Positions 30,600 to 40,895 of a stretch of 64,000 nucleotides of DNA are shown here, piece by piece; the first letter of the stretch is position 1, and each line of letters starts with the position of its first letter. The DNA comes from Morchella semilibera (lineage: Eukaryota > Ascomycota > Pezizomycetes > Pezizales > Morchellaceae). The DNA is taken from NCBI GenBank assembly GCA_009192285.1, contig WBVU01000008.1:1-64000 (forward strand), written 5' to 3'. Both the position numbers and the translations under genes were made by a program. The notes below the pieces were generated by a model. The model worked only from the letters and a program-made list of their open reading frames with translations, was not told where the DNA came from and ran no database searches.

Positions 30600-32560
30600 A
30601 GCGATACTTCGCTGTGGCAAACGACTTCCTTGACACCTCCTCTAAAAGTGCTTTGATGTGGACAACAAAGACTTCGGCTAGCTCTAGAAAAACGTGGACC
30701 TCAATGTGGCCAGCAATACTCTCAACAAGTACTCCTATGAATACTTCCACGTCGTCAGTAATGTCCCCGACAGGTAGTAGTCGAAGAAGTAATTCGACGT
30801 TGCCGGCGATTTTTTGATAAACGACCTAAAGAATACTTCCACGCCGCCAACAACGCCCTCGGGAGCTAGTCCAAGGAGTAATTCTACACACATCGTCAAT
30901 AACGTCCCCGCCAAGTGGTCCAAGGATCAATTCGATATTCCCAGCGATGGTCTCGATGAGCGCTCCAAGGAGTACCTCCAGTTGCCAGTCACGGCGTAGA
31001 CAGGCTGCCCAAGGACTATTTCCACGCCGCCAGTGACTGCCTCGAGATGTGGTCCAAGGAGTAATTTGACACCCCAAGGAATGCTTCCACATCCCCAATA
31101 TCGTCCTCGATAGGTAGTCCACGGAGTATTTCCATGTCTCCAACGACTGCCTCCACAAGTAAGAGGCGGCTGAGGGGTAATTCGGTGTTGCATGGTGGCT
31201 TCCAGAAGTCATCAGGAGGGTCCCTTGGACAAGCACTCAAAAGAGTATTTCCATGTCACCAACCGCGTCCCCGACGAGTTCTTTAAGGAATAGGATTGAC
31301 AACACCACGACAGGATTGCGGCTGACAAGGATCTCTGCATTGTGGATGCTGTGCGCAGGGAGCACTCCATGGAGTACCCCGAAGTTGTCAACAAAGCCTT
31401 CGATAAGCACTCCCGGTCGTGCCCTAATGTAGCTATAGATCTGCTCTATAAGTCTTCCAAGTACTATATCCACGTCGCCAAGAATAATCGTGATGCATTC
31501 CAACGAGCACATCTATGTGACGAACGACGACCTCGGTGAATCAGATTAACTAGAAATCCTTCCGCATGTGTAGTAGCATTCTAGTCAAGAGCTCTATGGG
31601 AGATATTTACGTAGCTAATGGTGTTCTGCTAGTGGTGTTCTGGGCAAAGGGCAGCCAAGGAGTATCTTTATATCATAACGTCAATCATGTAATCGAGAAG
31701 ATCTTTGGACAATATTCTTTTGAGGACTCTCCCGACAAGGTATTTCCACGTCACCAGCGGTGTCATGGAGAAGATCCCAAAGTCACACAAGAGCTAACTG
31801 ATAGGTGTGTTTCCACGTTGTCGATGAGGCATTCAATAAGGGCTCCCAGTAATACCTCGACAAGGTCCCCAAGGGGAGCCTCGATGCTGCCAGCGATGAC
31901 CTCGGTCTAGTATTGGGCACAAGCCGAGCTAGTTCAGGCTTCAGGCTCGAGCTTTAGGCCCGGACACCTCGAGCTCTCCTCCCCACGAGCCCAAGCCAGC
32001 TCGAGCTGATACCGGAAAAGCTCGAGCTAAGGCTCGAGCGATCTAACCTATTAGTAGTGGGTTGATATTGGCAAAATTGTAAATATATTAAGGATAGGTC
32101 CTCTGGGGATCGCCTGAAATGAAATATATATCTATATGACTATCTTTAGCTACATCTTTGAGAGCTCGAGCCTAAGCTCGGGCTATATCCCGGAGCCCGA
32201 ACATATCTAGCCTTTTTTTCCACAATCCGGGCCAGCTCGAGCTTTAGGCCAGGCTCGTCTCGAACAGGCTCGTGCCCAACACTACCTCGGTCAACCTGAG
32301 GTAGTTATGGATAACCTACACCTTGCCTAGCATGTGTTCGGTACGTTCATGAGAGAATACTTTCGTGTGGCTGACGACGGCCTTGGCGGTGCGGAGGTGC
32401 CTCGGTATTGCTTTAAAGTATCTAAGACTCCAGTAGGGATAATTATATGTAGCTGATGATGCTTTTAACAAGGGGGAGCTCCAGGGTATATATTTACACG
32501 TCGCCAACGTTGTCATACATGACATTTCTATGCAGTATTCTCACAAGGACTCCTCAGTAC
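30600..32560 (+). pseudogene. Decayed array of a 15-residue repeat
   Basis: The plus strand repeats a degenerate ~45-bp unit. Where frames are open it encodes units like SKEYFHVANNVLDER (for example SKDQFDIPSDGLDER, YEYFHVVSNVPDR, SKYYIHVAKNNRDAF). DNA signatures such as TCCAAGGAGTA and TTCCACGTCGCCAA recur every 45-49 bases. Stops and frameshifts are frequent, and no start or flanking domain is seen. A hAT-type MITE splits the array at 31908-32284, after which similar units continue (REYFRVADDGLGG, YLHVANVV). I do not recognise the protein. Confidence 0.65.
31908..32284. mobile_element. hAT-type MITE with perfect 8-bp target duplication
   Basis: A 377-bp element is flanked by CCTCGGTC (31900-31907 and 32285-32292). 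The ends are TAGTATTGGGCACAAGCC and the complement TAGTGTTGGGCACGAGCC. Subterminal regions repeat CTCGAGCTTTAGGC-like motifs. Target length and TAG start fit hAT. It interrupts the repeat array at 30600-32560. Confidence 0.95.
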
Positions 32561-33592
32561 TATCGTATAAGATATATCGAGAATATTATATTGCGTATAG
32601 TCTTGAGATGGGCGGAAGGGGCAATAAGCGTGGTGTAAGCAATGTCATAGATGCATCACCCTTACGATGATTGAACATCTGCTGACTAGATCCTCGGTAT
32701 GTGCTCTATACATACGTATATATATATACGTATAGTCCCAGACAGCGTCTACGGATTATCGATTGATCGCCAAATAGGTACCAGAACTATGTTCCCCATT
32801 CTCCACCAAAACTAGCCTCTCCAACCCGCTATAGTCACCGTGATCCTGCCCCCTCTCTTTGAACCCTATCAATAGCTCAACCAAAGGGTTCTTTGTGGGC
32901 CTATACCACTACCTAGCTCAACTTAAGAGAAGCGCCATTCTTCAGCCACTCCTCTACAACCTTTGAAAATATTTAGTTGTTTCAGTAAATATATGAAAGG
33001 TTCTTCACACATATCTCCTCCATACCAACCCCCCGCCAAAATGATACTTTATGGCTAGCGAAGTCCTAATGCGGGTGTCCAGGGGCTCACTGGCCGCCAC
33101 CTATGGCTTCCAAAAAAATCCCTACATATCGAGCCAATATTCCAGAGGTCCCTAGACTCAAGGTGAACACATGGTACATTCCTGAACGAGCCCTGGAATA
33201 GGTATCGGGATACGGGAAGAAACTAATGATCGATAGTATGGTTCCCATCAGCATTTCCGCTAGAACGAGAAGCACCCACGCAGGTAAGTAGTCTATGAAA
33301 TAATGCCTTGACTTGCCAAAATTGGAACAAACGAAAGCACTCGACAGCAGCCAAGACGTGGGTTAGGGCTTGTAATCACAGGGGTTAGGTTTAAAATCAA
33401 GCCAAGAATGCTAGGCATGTATTCAACACCAGGGTAAGGGGCCAGAAATTAAAGAAAAAGGTGAGACCGTCAGAAACGCGCTCAATCGGGGTACAAATAT
33501 ATATATACTTGAATGAATGAAAGGCATAGACACCACTGGCGATCAGGAAGTTGAGGTATATCGAGCGAGCATTTACACAATATGTTATTTGT
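32561..33592. other. Interval without supported gene
   Basis: It contains an AT palindrome (CATACGTATATATATATACGTATAG near 32710). A short minus-strand frame at 33087-33275 has hydrophobic residues but no context. There are two telomere-like bits near 33360-33390. Confidence 0.4.
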
Positions 33593-33767
33593 CCCTTGGA
33601 CAGATGGGAGTTGTCAAATTCGCGGCCTGGACCGTGCACCACTTGGTAAGGTGCCTATACTGCATGTTACGGTAAATATTAACCACAGAAACAAACAAGA
33701 AAGTCGAATAGTTTACCACACTAGGTCAACATCAGCTGAAATTTGACAACTTTCATCCGCCCAAGGG
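33593..33767. mobile_element. piggyBac-derived MITE
   Basis: This is a 175-bp element. The left end is CCCTTGGACAGATGGGAGTT, continuing to CAAATTCGCGGCCTGGACCG and TGCACCACTTGG. It matches about 47 of 56 bases of the left end of the piggyBac element at 51912. The right end is the complement of TATCCCTTGGGCGGATGAAA. It is non-coding. TTAA occurs just outside on the right (33771) but not on the left. Confidence 0.8.
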
Positions 33768-35577
33768 ATATTAATTAGAGAGGTTAGTGGAGCCAAGCAT
33801 AAAAAAATATGAAATGAGAATAAAGAGCGCCTGTCATGGGCACAGTGTGTGTGGGTCGAGCAGAGAGTTCGAGAGTTCGAGTGAAGCAATTGAGGGAGTC
33901 CGCCCGAGGTCCGTCACTGCCGGGCTATCAGGGCGCAGAAAGTAGTACATTTGACACTGGATAGCTTGGTGCGAAGCGTATCAGCTGATGCAAGAAGTCA
34001 CATTAGATATCGAGGGCGGTCTAGGTGTTGCTTTACTCACTTGCTCCCAGAGGCAGGTAATTCGCCTGCTTAGTCTCATAGGTCTAACTCTTGTTCTCGG
34101 CTTTGCTCCATGACCATGGCAACTTGCGTTTTGCCGGGGCTTTATGGGAAAGACATTCCCTGCCTAGTGTATGGGAAGTTGAGGTTCTACAATCGTACGG
34201 GGGTGAAGTTGTAACGCTCAGCCACAACAGTTAAAGTGTAAAGTCACGCAAACCAATATCCTGGCCGTTCCAACCCCACTCCCGTACGCTTGTACCATAA
34301 CTTTAGGCTATGTTCCTGTATGAAGCATTAATCAATCAATCAATTAAAAGTATAGGTAATAAATAGATAAATAGATTGCGGGTAATCATCAGTTATCACT
34401 CGATCTTGTCTCATCCCGGGAGTTTGTGGATAAGGCTTCTGATGGGTCTACTTGGGCTTAACGGGTATGTACTGCTACTAATCTTGACAAATCCTCATTA
34501 ACAAACTTGCTCCTCGGCCTCCTCAGAGGTAGGCCCATTAAATTAGTCTGAGCCAGGTCAGGTCGAATGGGGATATAGCCATATATTTTAGGCGGACTAC
34601 ATGAACCGGAGGGTAAAGGAAGGATACAACCGTAGGAAAAGAGATATACACTTTCATATACATTAAGAATAAGTGAATATCTTTCTTTGTCTTGTGCGTA
34701 AATGATCAAGCTGTAAACCCTCATTTGAAAACGCTACAAGTGATAGTAAAAGGGTCGAAAATTAATCTGCCCAATAGCATAACGTGTAGTGATGGGCATG
34801 AGACGACATGACGAGACAAGTTCATCTAGGGTTAGGGTTTGGCAACATACTTGGGGCGTGGTTAATCTAGCGTCAAGGTCACATAACCATGAGGGGGCTC
34901 GATAGCTTATCAAGACTAGGCCCTTGCCTCGAGACCTTCGAGACTGGATGCGTTGAAGATGAAGCATTGAGTTACCCACCTTTCATTAATTTGTCGGTTG
35001 AGTAAGTAACCCTAACCCTAACTATATCTTGGATATCCCGCAACGCAGTCATATTTGGCATTGGCAGGGCCCTAGGCCTGAGCTAAGTCTCTGTAGAATG
35101 GGCATCATACTGTGGGTGACATGGGCTGGTTGCAAGGTTGTACGGGTATCATATTAACTGGGACTGGTTTTGTTTCCCCTCGTAAATAAGGGCCTGACAG
35201 CAAAAACATAGGTTATATAAAAAAGATGACCGTCCTGTTCCTCTAGCTGTAGGTTGATGCCCCTCATATAAACACGAGGCCAAGTGTGGATGCCACACCT
35301 AGCCAGTATGCAGACTTGGCCTTGGTGAATGCGCACCAAACCTGTACATGTCTGCTCTTACATTTACCCTGAGCTGTAGGTACATATACATGAATTATCT
35401 CTAGAGACCTATGTGGACATAAGCCTACTTGACTACTGTCAATATCCCTCAAGGACACCTTCGCAGCAGACTGGCACTCGGCTGTCCGGTGGGTCTCAAC
35501 TAAATTTGAGTTGGAATCGGGATGCAATGTGCCATATATATGGCTGCTCAACTGCTCTGATTCTAACCTAACTAACC
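33768..35577. other. Gene-poor interval with a hAT-like fragment
   Basis: At 34787 a single end TAGTGATGGGCATGAGACGA resembles the ends of the MITE at 56763-56989, and the opposite end was not found. Telomere-like motifs lie at 34826-34839, 35007-35024 and 35564-35583. Short frames (34458-35551) show no motif. Confidence 0.45.
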
Positions 35578-35793
35578 CTAACTCTGATACTCTGTCTGAG
35601 CCTTCACTTCATCCAGTTCTATGCTGAGCCGGTGCGCCTCCGCAGCTACTCTCCTGGTCTCCGCCTTCACCCTTTCCGTCCCCCTTCTATTGCTCTCTAC
35701 CTCTACCTTTTCGATTTCCGCCACCCTTCCTCGTCTCCTTCCTCCCCATTCACCCTTCCTATCCCTATTGCGAGCCCCCCCCCCCCCCCGCAT
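35578..35793 (-). pseudogene. Coiled-coil gene fragment
   Basis: A 71-residue frame has a Gly/Arg-rich start and heptads such as ERVKAETRRVAAEAHRLSIE, like the C-terminus of the gene at 3318-4535. It probably is a truncated relative. The 5' side is a poly-C/G run. Confidence 0.4.
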
Positions 35794-36228
35794 TCAGCCT
35801 CCCCGTCTACGCCTTCACGTTATCAAGGCGATTTAATTAAGCTCTAAGGGCAGTTCATTCTAAAGCCCCACCCATCTTTTCAGCCTTATCCGAGGGTAAT
35901 ATCCTACCCTCCCAGACCTTTGAATACCTTGTGACAGATAGTTATATCCTCCGGTACCTGAATCCTAGATAGCCCTCCCCCCCTTCCCTCTCAACTACGT
36001 TTAGGGAGCGACATAGTTAGGAGAAATATTTTAGGACGATATGCCTAGGGGCTGTATCGAAAGGAGGTACAAGTTATCAAGGCCAGCTATCCAGAGTATT
36101 GCACTGACTACACGCTGTCATCTTTCAAGACCCGCCTATACTTTTCTCTTTGTTTATCTCATCTCATTACAACGCCAGACGTCCTTCCCGCACCAAATAA
36201 TACAATAATGATCCTTGTGCCCTTCCCT
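35794..36228. other. Short intergenic interval
   Basis: It contains a C15 run near 35777-35792 at its edge and no gene. It separates two minus-strand coiled-coil genes. Confidence 0.4.
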
Positions 36229-36666
36229 CTAGGGGGGCGCTGAGCCGCCCCAGTCCTTAGGCTTGTTTATATCGCTTGCCATCTTCTCCTCTCTCTTCAA
36301 CACCTCCTCCCTCATTCTCTCCATCTCCACTTTCACATTCTCCGTCTCGGCGGCCAATTTGTCCACCTTGGCCTTGGTCCTCTCCATCTCCGCCGCCATC
36401 GCAGCCTCCTTTCCGTCTACTTCTAGATCTGATCTTTGCTCGCCACTGGCCAAGCGGTTGCGGGTCGCAGCATCGAGGTGCGCAGCCTCCGACAGCCGAA
36501 GCGACGCTTGCGCCGTTACCCCCAGGATATGCAGGACGCTGCCAATCTGTCCCTCGGTCAGGCGGTCTAGCTGCTTGGGGGTGAGGAGGTGAAGAAGGGC
36601 CTGGCTGTTTACTCGGAGCAGCTCGATGCAGTCATGGGATGCGGGGGTGGCGGTGGGCGCTGTCAT
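36229..36666 (-). CDS. Small coiled-coil protein
   Basis: This is a 145-residue frame with ATG at 36666. Residues 1-75 look globular and helical (IELLRVNSQALLHLLTPKQL). Residues 80-132 are a coiled coil (AAMAAEMERTKAKVDKLAAE and on to EEVLKREEKMA). It ends INKPKDWGGSAPP. No enzyme motif is present. It is one of five minus-strand Glu/Arg-rich genes or fragments in the window, and the function is unknown. Confidence 0.6.
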   Translation of the reverse strand: MTAPTATPASHDCIELLRVNSQALLHLLTPKQLDRLTEGQIGSVLHILGVTAQASLRLSEAAHLDAATRNRLASGEQRSDLEVDGKEAAMAAEMERTKAKVDKLAAETENVKVEMERMREEVLKREEKMASDINKPKDWGGSAPP

Positions 36667-37402
36667 GGCACAAGTGTGTATTTGTATTCTATGAACTCGG
36701 TAATTAGGACAATGGCTTTGAGGAATATATAGCTACTGCAGAGCTGAGCTCACTGGTCTTAGAGTGTAGTTGTTGGTGCGGGGGTGGAGTGCACGAGGGT
36801 GGAGTGCACGAGGGAGACGAGGGCGGGTATGCAATAGCCGGAGAGGTAGGTGTGGTCACGTAGGAGCGACGGGTCAGGGTCGGGGTCAGGGTCAGGGTTA
36901 TTGGCACTAATATAACAGACAAGTTGGCTATCTCCAATCAGGTCTATAGTGATTTTGACCTCATATGCACAGCCGACCTTTCGAGTTTTACCGGTAGCTG
37001 GTATTACTTTAAGGAAAAGCTGTCCCACGCACCCGCAGTCCTCAACCTACCTAAACTACTACTTCCTTCACCTAGATACGTATACATGCATGCAGTCACA
37101 TAGGATTTACTGCTACGCACGCTGGATATGTTCTTTACTTTGTTATATATAATTGAAATGTGCTAGACAAGAGGCTCTGTTATATATGCGAGCGAGTAAT
37201 TATAAGATACAAAGATCCACCGGTAAACATTTGACTGGCTTGTTGTGTATGTACTTTTTGTATTTCCTTGACCCCAAGCTGCAAGCCTGGAAAGATTAGC
37301 TGGGCCCCGCTATATATATATATAAATCCACCGCTCGTACGCTCCCCACGCCAAGCAGGGCCAGATGGGCGCAGGCTGACTAGTCTGGCTCCTTTGACTC
37401 TG
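36667..37402. other. Intergenic interval
   Basis: It contains a 17-bp tandem (GGGTGGAGTGCACGAGG, twice, near 36782) and a run of TCAGGG-type units at 36871-36900, a variant of the telomere-like motif. No gene was found. Confidence 0.5.
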
Positions 37403-38707
37403 CTAGTGGTAGATAGGGCTGCTGTCGGGTACTGCGGACGACGTCTCCCGCTTCGGGGATGGAGAATGTTGGGATGGCGTGGCGGAGTTGGAGTAAAGTG
37501 ACCGCTCAGATTTGATGCTATGGGCAGTCTCTATGACTCCCTTGCCGGGAGAGTTGCTGGCCAAGGGGTCGTACTCGCTGACAGTGGGTGTGGAGCGTGG
37601 GGTGTGATTTCTCGAGGAGGCCGCACTGTGTCTGCGAGTCTTTCTCAAGAGATTGTTGTTGCTGCTGGGCCGCTTCCCCCGGCTGCATTTCGACATACGG
37701 GGGTCCTCGTACCCGGATAGGCGGGGCAAACGGCCCTCACGGCGGGGGCTACTTTGGCTAGAGTGCGTTTGTTGAGACGTGTCGGAAGGCGCGACATCAT
37801 ATTGATATGAAGTAGGGGGACCGACCCCATACGGCTCCGCGTCCTGATGGACCAGGCCAAAGCCTTGCCGCTGGTGTAAAGCCCCAAGCAGCACGCCATG
37901 CCGAAAGATTTGGTTCTTCTCCTCCCGCACGCGTGTTTTCACATCTTCTTCACGCTCCCTCCTGCGTTGCTCCTCGGCCTCATCCATTCTGGTCAAGAAC
38001 TGTTTGCCAATGCCCTCGATGCGTGACTCCGCATTATTTATCTTGGCCGAGAACTCTTCTCGTATGCTTCCAACCGTGTTCTCGTTGGTTGTAAACCTAG
38101 TGTCGTGAGCCTCTTGACCCTGCTGGAGCTGTGTTATCAAACTGTAGATATTGTCGATATGGTAGGCCGTGGAAGCATTGGTAATCGTTCCGGACGCTCG
38201 AGAGGACGGTTCCGTTTGTTGGTTGACCGCGGGTGTTGCTCGCGCGGGTACGGAATCCCCGCCCCAAACGGTCCCCCGCATCCTCACCTCCCCAACAGAC
38301 TTAGACCTACTAGCGGCTACTCTCCGGGCATCGCTACGAGCGGATATGGCCAGCTTATAATCACCCCCAGCAGATCCGCTCCTAGCTCCCCAATTGTGGC
38401 CACCGCCGCTCGCTGGTATCGGTGAGATTCGTGTCGTCTCACCTTGGGCTACCTGTGGATCCTCATCGGTGGTCAGGTCAATGAAAACGCGAGCCGGCGT
38501 CCCCCGGCCGGGAGTGCCGGTCTCCGCCCCCGTATACACACTGGTGGACCGATTGCTGACCAAGGCGGGTCGTGGGAGCCAGCGCGGTATAGCCGCGGGT
38601 TCGTCTGGGCCGAATGGGGAGTTTTCGTAGCAAGGACTGGCGATGGGGGGAGGGCTATCTCCGGAGGGTGAACCCCTTGTTGGAACGAATGGGTTACGGA
38701 AAGCCAT
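37403..38707 (-). CDS. Serine-rich, mostly disordered protein with a short coiled coil
   Basis: The frame is open to 38911, but I take the ATG at 38707 (MAFRNPFVPT), because upstream codons are a low-complexity CTCATATCT-type microsatellite. This gives 434 residues. The N-terminal half is Ser/Pro/Gly-rich. It includes GTPARVFIDLTTDED, recalling the ILIDLFPD block of the gene at 3318. A helical segment at about 185-270 (QEAHDTRFTTNENTVGSIRE) may be a coiled coil, and the C-terminus is Ser/Arg-rich with several basic patches. It might be nuclear, which is only a guess. It is divergent from the IRG-like gene with 503 bp between starts. Confidence 0.6.
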   Translation of the reverse strand: MAFRNPFVPTRGSPSGDSPPPIASPCYENSPFGPDEPAAIPRWLPRPALVSNRSTSVYTGAETGTPGRGTPARVFIDLTTDEDPQVAQGETTRISPIPASGGGHNWGARSGSAGGDYKLAISARSDARRVAASRSKSVGEVRMRGTVWGGDSVPARATPAVNQQTEPSSRASGTITNASTAYHIDNIYSLITQLQQGQEAHDTRFTTNENTVGSIREEFSAKINNAESRIEGIGKQFLTRMDEAEEQRRREREEDVKTRVREEKNQIFRHGVLLGALHQRQGFGLVHQDAEPYGVGPPTSYQYDVAPSDTSQQTHSSQSSPRREGRLPRLSGYEDPRMSKCSRGKRPSSNNNLLRKTRRHSAASSRNHTPRSTPTVSEYDPLASNSPGKGVIETAHSIKSERSLYSNSATPSQHSPSPKRETSSAVPDSSPIYH

Positions 38708-39210
38708 GTGAGATATGAGATATGAGGGATGAGAGATGAGATATGGAGGGTAGAGTTCTGGCCAAAATTCCAAAGTCAGTCGATACTTTTCGTTTATAGG
38801 AAAACACACAAAGTGGGTGAGTACTCCGCTCCCAGAGAAAGATAAGACAGCGCAGCCTTCCCTTGGCAGACTTGGCTGTCTGCCTGAATTTAATTTCTGG
38901 ATTCTGACCACTCACTACCTGAGCCCCAGATTTAGAACGTTCGGCTGCGGCGCTGGTAATAAGCGCGCATATTGTTAGTAACCTAATATGCAGCAAATTG
39001 GCGCGCGGGGTAGTTGTTACTAGGCTGCCATAACTTGGTTGCCTGAAAATCAATTCGCGTCTCTTCTCCAGCCTAGCTAGGCTGCCTTCTCTATCCTTAT
39101 CTCATGCGACAATATTAACCTTGACTCCCCATACTCTACGTCAACCAAACATCCCCCGCTCTCACGTCTCTTGGTTTCAATTATAATACACATTCTCACG
39201 TTTCTACGAT
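38708..39210. promoter_or_regulatory. Shared upstream region of two divergent genes
   Basis: 503 bp separate the presumed ATG at 38707 (minus) from the ATG at 39211 (plus). The region has a GAGATAT-type microsatellite near 38708-38745 and no inverted repeats. A bidirectional promoter is inferred from geometry only, with no motif evidence. Confidence 0.35.
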
Positions 39211-40373
39211 ATGGGTAACGATGCTTCTGTAAGGACGATTCTTGACCGTCAGCCCTCCTAGAAACCTCATCCACTAACAAGTAGCAGAGAATCGAGGCGG
39301 ACCGTCAAAGAGAGGAGAATACAAAGCTACTGGCTGAGATTCAGAACCTGAAGCATGAGAAGCATGAACTGGAGTTGAAGAACACCAGAGCAGAAACTAC
39401 AGAGAAACTGCAGAGAGTAAACGAAAGGCTGGAACAGATCAAGAAGGACCAGGAGATGAAGGAGGCTCTTCGAAAGTCCGAGGAGGAGAAGAGAAGGCTG
39501 GAGGAAAGAGTTAAGTTGGACAAATTCGCGAGGAAGATTGAAGAAGATGCGAGAGCACGAGTTGAGCAAGAAGTGTGGTTGCGCCAGGAAGCCGAGAAGA
39601 ACCTGGAGCAAGGAATCCCTCCGATGAAATACCCTACCGGCGACCAAATTGCAGAAAAGAGAGCAGCTCTTGAATACCAGGAAGGCCTTCTACACATTGC
39701 TATCACTGGTTGCTCTGGATCAGGCAAGTCTTCGTTGATAAATGCGGTGCGCGGCTATGGAAACCCCAAAACTGGCTTTGCTGCTCTGAGTAGTATCAAC
39801 TCAGTCATCAACACTCTATCTCCAGGACATCTTGCCCCAACTGGAACCAATGAAACAACTACAAAGATCCAACGGTACGCTGACCCGCACCATGCGCGAA
39901 GAAGTCTGGCTTGGTATGACATCCCTGGGGCTGGTACAGTCCGTGTACGAGATTGGCAATATTTCAACGATCAAGGCCTGTACATCTTCGACCTCATCAT
40001 GATTGCTGTCGGCGATCGTATTACCAAGACCGACGTAGACCTCCTATTCCATTGTAAGCGATTTGACATTCCCACCTTCTTTGTACGATCCAAAGCAGAT
40101 CAATACATAAGGAATTTGGCGGACGACGAGGGGAGCTCTGAGGATGAAGTTCGTCCTTATTATATCGAACTCACCCGTACTGCGTTCAACAGCATTTTGA
40201 CCGAAGTGGGGCTACCACCACAAAAGATTTATATCGTTAGTAAAGAGAGTATTCGATTACTTAACGACGGCAAGGGACAAAATCCAAAATGCCTTATCGA
40301 TGAAGAGGAGCTCATTAGAGATATTACCGATGCACTTCATAAGTGGTCAACCCCGGTCCCCGCCGACGAATAG
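39211..40373 (+). CDS. IRG-like dynamin-type GTPase with coiled-coil N-terminus
   Basis: This predicted 368-residue protein has two exons: 39211-39228 (MGNDAS) and 39285-40373. The 56-bp intron is GTAAGG...ACTAACAAGTAG, phase 0, and an in-frame TAG ends the intron, so the first exon is needed for an ATG. MGNDAS fits the MGxxxS/T rule for N-myristoylation, as in several IRG GTPases. Residues 7-115 are a charged coiled coil. The GTPase domain shows G1 GCSGSGKSS (about 148-156), G3 DIPG (about 218-221) and G4 SKAD (about 275-278). The G3-flanking WYDIPGAG and the following ITKTDVDLLFHCKRFD resemble IRG (interferon-inducible GTPase) proteins. In animals IRGs act on vacuole membranes in cell-autonomous immunity. 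The fungal role is unknown. Confidence 0.8.
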
Positions 40374-40602
40374 AGCGCAGGAGGCATATTGGGCTTGGAT
40401 TTCCATTGTTTGTTTTCTCTTTCTGTTTATTTCTTTGGGGTGCGCGATGGTTGGGGGAGTGTTATGGGATAACGGATGGTGGTATGTAGTCAATCGAAGT
40501 TTGGGAAATCTGCGTTTACAGCTTAGGGCAATTGGATTCTCTTCTATTTTATTTTTATTTGTCCTAGCGATAGTAAGAATCGAGTTGACTTTACACCCCT
40601 AA
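40300..40602 (+). CDS. Two-span membrane segment overlapping the GTPase 3' end
   Basis: In the +1 frame relative to the GTPase, an open segment encodes two hydrophobic helices (ISIVCFLFLFISLGCAMVGG and IGFSSILFLFVLAIVRI) around a Trp-rich loop. It overlaps the last 74 bases of the GTPase. It could be a separate small protein, or a C-terminal membrane hairpin joined to the GTPase by splicing or frameshifting. The available GT/AG pairs would give an intron of under 40 bp, so splicing is not obvious. Confidence 0.35.
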   Translation: MKRSSLEILPMHFISGQPRSPPTNRAQEAYWAWISIVCFLFLFISLGCAMVGGVLWDNGWWYVVNRSLGNLRLQLRAIGFSSILFLFVLAIVRIELTLHP

Positions 40603-40620
40603 ATTAATGTCCATGGTATT

Positions 40621-40848
40621 ATGCTTGAACAGGATGAACCCGTCAAACCAGGAGATGGATGTTTCTACTGGGGGGTGATCACCACCTCCGAGAAATTCCA
40701 TTCACTCCAAGTCCCAGGAATCAACCTAAACGATAAGGTAGACAATACACAAAAACCGCTCATATACAGATATTCCCGAGCTAGAAAATTACCATGCTAT
40801 GCATCTAAAGTATTAACACTTACTTCCGGCCATCCCCGGAGGCCATGA
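40621..40848 (+). CDS. Hypothetical short frame (weak)
   Basis: A 75-codon frame starts MLEQDEPVKPGDGCFYWGV. It has no motif and lies just downstream of the membrane segment on the same strand. It may be chance. Confidence 0.2.
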   Translation: MLEQDEPVKPGDGCFYWGVITTSEKFHSLQVPGINLNDKVDNTQKPLIYRYSRARKLPCYASKVLTLTSGHPRRP

Positions 40849-40895
40849 AGACGCTATATGCCCTACCCACAAAGACTCCGTACCCAAACCGTGCC

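Noticed and set aside
38708-38911. 68-codon N-terminal extension of the serine-rich gene
   Set aside because: It is encoded by a GAGATATGAG-type microsatellite and has unlike composition; the ATG at 38707 is preferred.
39375-40373. GTPase starting at a TTG codon at 39375
   Set aside because: The open frame extends upstream to a clean splice acceptor at 39284, and an ATG exon with a good donor lies 56 bp before it, so the longer two-exon model is better.
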